This document shows, piece by piece, positions 6,786-12,940 of a stretch of DNA of 12,940 bases. The stretch's first letter is position 1, and the number at the start of each line of letters is the position of its first letter. Source of the stretch: an uncultured Macromonas sp. (GTDB lineage: Bacteria > Pseudomonadota > Gammaproteobacteria > Burkholderiales > Burkholderiaceae). The notes under the pieces were generated by a model, which saw only the letters and a program-made list of their open reading frames with translations, was not told the DNA's origin and made no database searches. The position numbers and the translations under genes are program-made. The stretch spans positions 1 through 12,940 of the forward strand of contig CAMLOF010000057.1 in NCBI GenBank assembly GCA_946481585.1. Reading direction: 5' to 3'.

Positions 6786-7945
6786 AACAGGTCGGCCTTC
6801 AGGTCGGCTGCGGCTTCCAGACCCACGGCGAAGCGGACCAGGCGGCTGGCATGCGGCCAGGGCGTCGTTCGCATGGAAGGCACGTCGTAGGGCACGCACA
6901 GGCTGATCGGCCCGGCCCAGCTGTAACCCAGACGGAACAGCTTGAGGCTGTCGCAGAAGGCGTCAACTTTTTCCGCAGCAATGGCCGGGTCGAACACCAC
7001 ACTGAACAGACAGGCAGCCGCGCTGGCGTCGCGCGCCCAGTTGGGATGGCCGGGTGATCCGGGCAAGGCCGGGTGGAACACCTTGGCCACGCCGGGCTGC
7101 TCCTGCATCCAGATGGCCAGTTCACGGGTTGTAGCGTCTTGCGCGTGGTAGCGCAGCACCATGCTGTTCAGCCCGCGCAACACCAGCTCCGCGTCGTTGG
7201 CACCCACGCCCAGGCCCAGGCGCATGTGTGTCAGCAGCAGTTGCCGGTGCAAAGCCTCGTCACGCGTGACCACCGAGCCCATCAGCACGTCCGCCCCGCC
7301 GCTGGGGTACTTGGTCAGGGCCTGCATGGAAATGTCCACGCCCATGTCAAACGGCTGAAACGCCACCCCCGCACCCCAGGTGTTGTCCAGGGCCGCAATC
7401 AACTTCCTGCTGGTCTGCCGAGCTGCATTCGCGTCGCGAACGACCGCCACCAGCCCAGGCAAGTCCGGGTATTCCAGCGTGACAGAACCCGCTGCCTCCA
7501 GCCAGACCAGGCGCGTGGACGCTCCGATCTTGGCAACCAGGTCGGCCGGGTTCATGGGGTCGTAATATCGGTGGGTGATGCCCCAGGCAGCCAGTTCGCC
7601 TTCGGCCAGGGTCTTGCCAGGGCCGTAGGCGTTGTCGGGCAGCAGCACCTCCTCGCCCGTGCGCAAAAGCGCCATGTTCACCAGCGCAATGGCGGCCAGT
7701 CCGCTGGGTACCAACAAGCAATGCTGCCCGCCTTCCACCGTCGCGATGCGCTCTTCCAGCGTGAACGTGGTGGGCGTACCGTGCAAGCCGTAGGTGTAGG
7801 CCGATTTGTTCTTCCAATCGCGGGAGCGCATCGCCGCCACGCTGGGAAAGATGACCGTGGAGGCCTTGTGAACGCCCGGCGCCACCGCCTCGAACTCGGG
7901 CGGCGGCACGTAGGGGTGATGGATCAGTCCAGTGCGCAGGTCCAT
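6761..7945 (-). CDS. metC: Cystathionine beta-lyase, PLP-dependent
   Basis: A 394-residue Cys/Met-metabolism PLP enzyme (E. coli MetC 395) that cleaves cystathionine to homocysteine, pyruvate and ammonia in the cytoplasm. Visible: STVIFPS at 29-35, PSGLAAIAL at 80-88, stacking Tyr107 in NAYGPG, Asp187 (pyridine nitrogen) in LDNTWGAG, and the PLP lysine Lys212 in LTKYPSGGADVLMG, followed by LGLGVGAND and GYSWAGPISL. The loop normally read Y-x-R (Y56, R58 in E. coli), which binds the cofactor phosphate from the neighbouring subunit, reads YGLHGTPTT here (Tyr52, Leu54), so the arginine is absent. A related beta- or gamma-lyase activity cannot be excluded. It starts 10 bp after the phosphoribosyltransferase and lacks a clear Shine-Dalgarno, so translational coupling is likely. 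Confidence 0.88.
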   Translation of the reverse strand: MDLRTGLIHHPYVPPPEFEAVAPGVHKASTVIFPSVAAMRSRDWKNKSAYTYGLHGTPTTFTLEERIATVEGGQHCLLVPSGLAAIALVNMALLRTGEEVLLPDNAYGPGKTLAEGELAAWGITHRYYDPMNPADLVAKIGASTRLVWLEAAGSVTLEYPDLPGLVAVVRDANAARQTSRKLIAALDNTWGAGVAFQPFDMGVDISMQALTKYPSGGADVLMGSVVTRDEALHRQLLLTHMRLGLGVGANDAELVLRGLNSMVLRYHAQDATTRELAIWMQEQPGVAKVFHPALPGSPGHPNWARDASAAACLFSVVFDPAIAAEKVDAFCDSLKLFRLGYSWAGPISLCVPYDVPSMRTTPWPHASRLVRFAVGLEAAADLKADLFQAMSALS

Positions 7946-7955
7946 GGAGGCCCGC

Positions 7956-8480
7956 TCAAACCTTCCACTTGGCCAGCAACTGGGCCGGACGCATGTTGTC
8001 GTAGCCCTCGAACGGCTGGTGAATCCACGGGTTGGTGGGCAGGAACTCCACCGAGTAGTCCGGCGTGAACACCGACACCGCCTTGGTCCAGATCACCGCG
8101 CTGCGCAGCTCGGTGATGGGCGGGTAGTTGTTCTTGAGCATGTCGATGACAGCACGCAGCGTGTGGCCAGAATCGGCCAGGTCGTCGACCAGCAGCACGC
8201 GGCCAGCAATCTCGCCTTTGGGCGTGGTGATGTAACGAGCAATGTCCAGTTGCCCCTGCACGGTGCCCGCTTCCGCCCGGTAGGAACTGGTGGACATGAT
8301 GGCCAGGGGTTTGTCAAAAATGCGGCTCAGGATGTCACCCGGGCGCATGCCGCCGCGAGCCAGACACAGGATCGTGTCGAACTCCCAGCCCGACTGGTGC
8401 ACCTTGATCGCCAGTTTTTCGATCAGGTTGTGGTACTCGTCGTAAGACACGTACAGGTGTTTGCCATCTTCGGTCAGCAT
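7956..8480 (-). CDS. Phosphoribosyltransferase (purine salvage type)
   Basis: A 174-residue type I phosphoribosyltransferase. The PRPP-binding loop is VLLVDDLADSGHTLR (95-109), with the acidic pair Asp99-Asp100. The N-terminal LCLARGGMRPGDILSR (39-53) is the PPi-binding loop region of hypoxanthine/xanthine-guanine transferases, and the C-terminal TNPWIHQPFEGYD resembles the purine-binding hood. It probably converts a purine base plus PRPP to the nucleotide, but which base cannot be read from the sequence. The open frame extends to 8585 inside purA; I chose ATG at 8480 because GGAGA lies 6 nt upstream and homologues begin just before the YVSYDEYH segment. It follows purA by 40 bp and precedes metC by 10 bp; the purA neighbour fits a purine role. 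Confidence 0.88.
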   Translation of the reverse strand: MLTEDGKHLYVSYDEYHNLIEKLAIKVHQSGWEFDTILCLARGGMRPGDILSRIFDKPLAIMSTSSYRAEAGTVQGQLDIARYITTPKGEIAGRVLLVDDLADSGHTLRAVIDMLKNNYPPITELRSAVIWTKAVSVFTPDYSVEFLPTNPWIHQPFEGYDNMRPAQLLAKWKV

Positions 8481-8486
8481 CGCGGA

Positions 8487-8491
8487 TCTCC
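8487..8491 (-). promoter_or_regulatory. Ribosome binding site of phosphoribosyltransferase
   Basis: GGAGA on the minus strand, 6 nt before the ATG at 8480. It selects this start over the longer frame reaching into purA. Confidence 0.7.
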
Positions 8492-8520
8492 GTTTCAGAG
8501 GGTCTTGGGTAGGCTGCCGC

Positions 8521-9936
<1,416 letters not shown>

Positions 9937-11103
9937 TCAGGCCGACAGGGGTTCCACGACCCACTGACCGTCTCGCGCCACAAGTGCGCGATTGCAAAGG
10001 AATTCGTCCACTTCGTGCTCATGTCCTGGCAGCACGCACACCACGGTCTCACCGTCAGCACGCAGACGGGCAATGGTGGAACGCAAGGTAGCGTCGCTGC
10101 CCCAGGGCGCGCGAATGGCAGCCTGCAAAGCCGGTGCCGACACCGCTGCCACAAGCTCCTTGAGGTCCAGGCTGAAACCTGCCGCCGGACGCTTGCGGCC
10201 GAACACCGCGCCGACCTCGTCGTAACGGCCACCGCGCACCAGTTCCACCAGACGCCCGCCAGCGCGCTGGGCTGCAAACATGGAGAACCGCACACCTGTG
10301 TAATAGGCGTAGCCGCGCAAATCGCCGAGGTCAAACGACACTGTCATACCCTGCAGGTGAGACGCCAGCCAGCGCAGATCGCCCAGCGCCTTGTCCAGCA
10401 GCGGGCTGGAACGCAGCCTGCGCGCAGCCTCGTCCAGCACCGTAACGTCTCCATACAGTGTGGGCAGGGCAAGAAGATCGGCTCGCACTGCTTCGGGCAG
10501 GCCTTGGCTCAAGGCGCCCAGCGTGGCTACGTCCTTGGCAGCCAGTGCCGAATGGATGCGCGCAACAGTCTCGGCGTCCAGAGCCTGACCGGCCAGCACG
10601 GCGTCGATGATCCGCACGTCACCCAGGTCCAGCGCCAAATGCTCCATGCCGCTGGCCCGCAGGCACGCCTGGGCCAGTTCAAGCACTTCCAGATCAGCCT
10701 CCAGGCCAGCGTGGCCGTAGAGTTCAGCACCGAGCTGGAGAGGCTCGCGCGTAGCATGCGGGCGGTCCACCCGGGTATGCACCACCGGACCGCAATAACA
10801 CAGACGCGTGACGCCCTGGCGGTTCAGCAGATGAGCGTCAATACGCGCAACCTGCGGCGTGGTGTCGGCGCGCAAACCAAGAGACCGCCCCGACAGCTGA
10901 TCCACCAGCTTGAAGGTTTGCAGGTCAAGCGCTTCACCCGTGCCGGTCAGCAGGGAATCCAGGTGCTCGATCAGCGGCGGCATCACCAACTCGTAGCCAT
11001 GGCCACGAGCGGTGTCCAGCAAGGCACGGCGCAGGTCTTCGATGTGCCGGGCCTCGGAGGGCAGGACATCGGCAATTTGATCCGGTAGGACCCAAGCAGA
11101 CAT
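9937..11103 (-). CDS. hisZ: ATP phosphoribosyltransferase regulatory subunit HisZ
   Basis: A 388-residue class II aminoacyl-tRNA-synthetase-like protein. It is a HisRS paralogue that forms an octamer with the short form of HisG and gives it histidine feedback control; it does not charge tRNA. HisRS-fold features remain: motif 2 region [19 protein letters not shown] (from 75), QLGAELYG (123-130), YYTG (267-270) and RGGRYDEV (290-297). The HisRS C-terminal anticodon-binding domain is absent, and the length is typical of HisZ (about 380-390). hisG itself is not in the window. It lies behind an intrinsic terminator that separates it from hflC and directly before purA, an arrangement common in betaproteobacteria. 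No clear Shine-Dalgarno precedes ATG 11103. Confidence 0.95.
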   Translation of the reverse strand: MSAWVLPDQIADVLPSEARHIEDLRRALLDTARGHGYELVMPPLIEHLDSLLTGTGEALDLQTFKLVDQLSGRSLGLRADTTPQVARIDAHLLNRQGVTRLCYCGPVVHTRVDRPHATREPLQLGAELYGHAGLEADLEVLELAQACLRASGMEHLALDLGDVRIIDAVLAGQALDAETVARIHSALAAKDVATLGALSQGLPEAVRADLLALPTLYGDVTVLDEAARRLRSSPLLDKALGDLRWLASHLQGMTVSFDLGDLRGYAYYTGVRFSMFAAQRAGGRLVELVRGGRYDEVGAVFGRKRPAAGFSLDLKELVAAVSAPALQAAIRAPWGSDATLRSTIARLRADGETVVCVLPGHEHEVDEFLCNRALVARDGQWVVEPLSA

Positions 11104-11130
11104 GGGAATGGGAGGGCTGTTAAAAAGAGG

Positions 11131-11159
11131 ATTTTACCGGGGTCTGAGCGCCCCATGAA
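11131..11159 (-). promoter_or_regulatory. hisZ: Possible promoter for hisZ-purA
   Basis: On the minus strand TAAAAT (11131-11136) is a good -10 (5 of 6 bases), with TTCATG (11154-11159) as a poor -35 (3 of 6) at 17-bp spacing. It lies just downstream of the terminator and would give a leader of about 20 nt. This is a plausible restart promoter, supported mainly by position. Confidence 0.33.
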
Positions 11160-11190
11160 AAAAGCGGCCGCCACAGACGTGGACGGCCGC
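11158..11190 (-). terminator. Intrinsic terminator of the hflK-hflC unit
   Basis: On the minus strand GCGGCCG, one bulged base, then CCAC pairs with GTGG and CGGCCGC around a 4-nt loop, giving an 11-bp GC-rich stem directly followed by six U (11163 to 11158). It is a textbook Rho-independent terminator about 60 bp after the hflC stop, inside the otherwise continuous hflK-hflC-hisZ-purA order. Confidence 0.88.
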
Positions 11191-11252
11191 CATTAGCATG
11201 CATCACACGAGTCTGGCGAGGCTCGTGCTGACTGCGAGCGACACAGCCAAGC

Positions 11253-12143
11253 TCATCGACCACCCGGGCTGCTGCCCCTGAGCGCCTTGAAGAACTCAGA
11301 CGAGGGATCGACAACCATCACATCGGTCTTGTTTGCAAAGCTGGCCTTGTAGGCCTCCAGGCTGCGGTAGAACTGCGCAAAGACTGGATCGCGACCAAAG
11401 GCCTCGTTGTAGGCGCGCGCGGCTTCGGCGTCACCCTCACCCTTGATCTTCTGTGCGCTGCGGAAAGCCTCCGCCACAATGACCTCACGCTGGCGGTCAG
11501 CATCGGCGCGGATCTTCTCCCCCTCGGCAAAGCCGGTCGAACGAAGCTCGTTGGCCACGCGCTTGCGCTCCGCTTCCATGCGGTCATAGACGGAGCGGGT
11601 GATGGTTTCCGCGTAGTCGATACGCGTGATTCGCACGTCAACAACGTCTATGCCCCAAGGCTTCTCTGCCCCGCGAACAGCGGCAAGCACTTCGCGCTTG
11701 ACGTCTTCCATCAGTTGCTCACGCCGGGTAGAGAGCAATTCACGCACGGTACGCTTGTTGACTTCCTGCTGGAAGGAGTTACGCACCACGCGATTCAGCT
11801 GCAAAGCACCGGCACGCTCATCCACACCCACGTTGCGAATGTAGGCCGACGGCTCGGCAATGCGCCAACGCACATACCAGTCGATCACGACCCGCTGCTT
11901 CTCGGCTGTCAGCGTGGGTTCGGTGTCGGTGCTTTCCAGGGTAAGCAAACGCTTGTCGATGTAGGTCACGTTCTGGAACGGCGGCGGCAACTTGAAGTTG
12001 AGGCCGGGTTCGGTGATGACCGTCTTGATCTGCCCCAGGGCGTAAACGATGCCGAACTGCCGCTGATCCACCACGAAGAGCATGGAACTGGCAATGGCGA
12101 GTGCCACCAGGAAAGAGGAGATGACGAAACCAATCTTGTTCAT
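11253..12143 (-). CDS. hflC: FtsH protease modulator HflC
   Basis: A 296-residue SPFH/prohibitin-domain membrane protein that, with HflK, forms the large periplasm-facing cage around the AAA protease FtsH and modulates turnover of membrane proteins. One N-terminal transmembrane anchor (about 4-25) is followed by the SPFH domain (VVDQRQFGIVYALGQI from 24 to about 190). A charged helical coiled coil (about 185-245) includes EAERKRVANELR and the alanine-rich GEGDAEAARAYNEAFG, and a hydrophobic VMVVDP tail follows. It is shorter than E. coli HflC (334), as expected for this lineage. ATG at 12143 has GGAGG 7 nt upstream. The hflK stop lies 18 bp before, so the two are co-transcribed; an intrinsic terminator follows. 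Confidence 0.97.
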   Translation of the reverse strand: MNKIGFVISSFLVALAIASSMLFVVDQRQFGIVYALGQIKTVITEPGLNFKLPPPFQNVTYIDKRLLTLESTDTEPTLTAEKQRVVIDWYVRWRIAEPSAYIRNVGVDERAGALQLNRVVRNSFQQEVNKRTVRELLSTRREQLMEDVKREVLAAVRGAEKPWGIDVVDVRITRIDYAETITRSVYDRMEAERKRVANELRSTGFAEGEKIRADADRQREVIVAEAFRSAQKIKGEGDAEAARAYNEAFGRDPVFAQFYRSLEAYKASFANKTDVMVVDPSSEFFKALRGSSPGGR

Positions 12144-12150
12144 GATGTGT

Positions 12151-12155
12151 CCTCC
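12151..12155 (-). promoter_or_regulatory. hflC: Ribosome binding site of hflC
   Basis: GGAGG on the minus strand, 7 nt before the ATG, within the 18-bp hflK-hflC gap. A strong site that would let HflC be made independently of HflK translation. Confidence 0.75.
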
Positions 12156-12161
12156 GTGCGA

Positions 12162-12940
12162 TCAGCGGGTTTCGCGGTCACGCGAACGGGAGTCGTCGCG
12201 GGCACGGGAGTCGTTGGGCAAGCTCGGCACAGCGGCTGGCAACTGGCTGGGTGCAGCGGCGGCCGGGGTGGCCGTGCCGGCCGTGCCGCCCGTGCCGGTT
12301 GCCTGCATGATCTTGTCGAGCGGGAGATACAGCAGATTGGAGTTCTGCTTGGTGTCCACAAGCACCTTGGTCACGCTGGTATAGACCTCCTGCATGGCCT
12401 CAAGGTACAGGCGCTCACGGGTAACCTGGGGCGCCTTGGCATGCTCGGCCTGGATGAGGCGGAAACGTTGTGCGTCACCCTCTGCCTGCGCGACGATACG
12501 GGCCTTGTAACCTTGCGCCTCCTCGATCAGACGGGACGCTGCACCGCGTGCGCGGGGCACCACATCGTTGGCATAGGCCTCCGCCTCGTTCTTAGCTCGC
12601 TCTCGCTCCTGACCAGCCTTGAGCACGTCATCAAACGCTGCCTGCACTTGTTCAGGAGGACGCACACCGCCCTGCTGCAGGTTGATGCCGACGACCTCAA
12701 TACCCACGCCATAGCGGTCCAAAATGGTCTGCATCAGGATGCGCACACGGGGTGCAATCTGATCACGCTCCTCGGCCAGAGCTGCATCCATCTTCATCTT
12801 GCCAACCACCTCACGCACAGCCGTTTCCGCGGCGCGCAACACGGCAGAGTCCGGATCACGGCTGGCGAACAGGTACGCACGCGCATCGTTCAAGCGGTAT
12901 TGCACGGCAAACTTGATCTCGACGATGTTCTCGTCTTCCG
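12162..12940 (-). CDS. hflK: FtsH protease modulator HflK (partial, N-terminus beyond right edge)
   Basis: The C-terminal 258 residues of HflK (E. coli 419), the partner of HflC in the FtsH-modulating membrane complex. The frame is open to the window edge and begins EDENIVEIKFAVQYRLNDARAYLF, the middle of the SPFH domain. It continues with RDPDSAVLRAAETAVREVVG, YGVGIEVVGINLQQGGVRPPEQVQAAFDDVLKA and a long helical stretch (AGQERERAKNEAEAYANDVVPRA...). The GTG at 12905 is an internal valine codon, not the start. The C-terminus is a low-complexity Gly/Thr/Ala/Pro linker followed by an Arg/Asp/Ser-rich tail (SRARDDSRSRDRETR), probably disordered. The transmembrane segment and Gly-rich N-terminus lie outside the window. 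hflC follows after 18 bp. Confidence 0.96.
   Translation of the reverse strand, partial: EDENIVEIKFAVQYRLNDARAYLFASRDPDSAVLRAAETAVREVVGKMKMDAALAEERDQIAPRVRILMQTILDRYGVGIEVVGINLQQGGVRPPEQVQAAFDDVLKAGQERERAKNEAEAYANDVVPRARGAASRLIEEAQGYKARIVAQAEGDAQRFRLIQAEHAKAPQVTRERLYLEAMQEVYTSVTKVLVDTKQNSNLLYLPLDKIMQATGTGGTAGTATPAAAAPSQLPAAVPSLPNDSRARDDSRSRDRETR
12271..12297. repeat. hflK: Three tandem 9-bp units within hflK
   Basis: GCCGTGCCG occurs twice and CCCGTGCCG once, back to back. On the coding strand this gives the repetitive Gly-Thr-Gly/Ala linker near the HflK C-terminus. Copy number can change without shifting the frame. Confidence 0.6.

Noticed and set aside
6155..8068. Long plus-strand frames within mnmH and opposite metC
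   Set aside because: Compositional shadows of mnmH (another frame) and metC (antisense), with no recognisable domains.
12162..12905. hflK starting at GTG 12905
   Set aside because: This is an internal valine codon in the conserved KFAVQYRLND segment, and the frame continues to the window edge.

Overview
The window is a compact, GC-rich stretch of ordinary bacterial chromosome with 14 protein-coding genes, two of them cut by the window edges, and almost no non-coding space (largest gap about 150 bp). The gene order hflK-hflC-hisZ-purA-phosphoribosyltransferase, HisZ as a separate subunit, the split short chromate transporter pair and the protein sequences suggest a betaproteobacterium of the order Burkholderiales. 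Family Comamonadaceae (Acidovorax/Hydrogenophaga-like) is my best guess; this rests on gene order and sequence recall, not on a search.

Left part (1-3579). A cytoplasmic-looking L-asparaginase (minus strand, C-terminus off the left edge) is divergent from yigZ. yigZ is followed on the plus strand by a FabG-like short-chain dehydrogenase and two short CHR-family chromate transporter subunits that overlap by ATGA; the tight spacing suggests one transcription unit. A hairpin sits at the end of the second chromate gene, which converges on rlmB.

Middle part (3595-6785). On the minus strand an ABC-transporter ATPase (YbbA/LolD class) precedes rlmB (23S rRNA 2'-O-methyltransferase). It is divergent from a TesA-type GDSL esterase, and the two start codons share a CATG palindrome. 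tesA is followed by mnmH (tRNA 2-selenouridine synthase), whose end overlaps the end of metC on the other strand.

Right part (6761-12940), all minus strand. Read in transcription order: hflK (N-terminus off the right edge), hflC, a clear intrinsic terminator, hisZ, purA, a phosphoribosyltransferase and metC. HflK/HflC form the membrane complex that modulates FtsH proteolysis. The remainder covers histidine-pathway regulation, AMP synthesis, purine salvage and methionine synthesis.

I found no mobile element, CRISPR array, tRNA, rRNA or defence system, and no convincing undescribed system. The points most worth a second look are fine-scale: the shared-start divergent pair ybbA/tesA, the hflC-hisZ terminator, the CTAG-N-CTAG palindrome at the exact centre of the asparaginase/yigZ gap, the Asp cofactor residue in the SDR, and the absent Y-x-R arginine in MetC.
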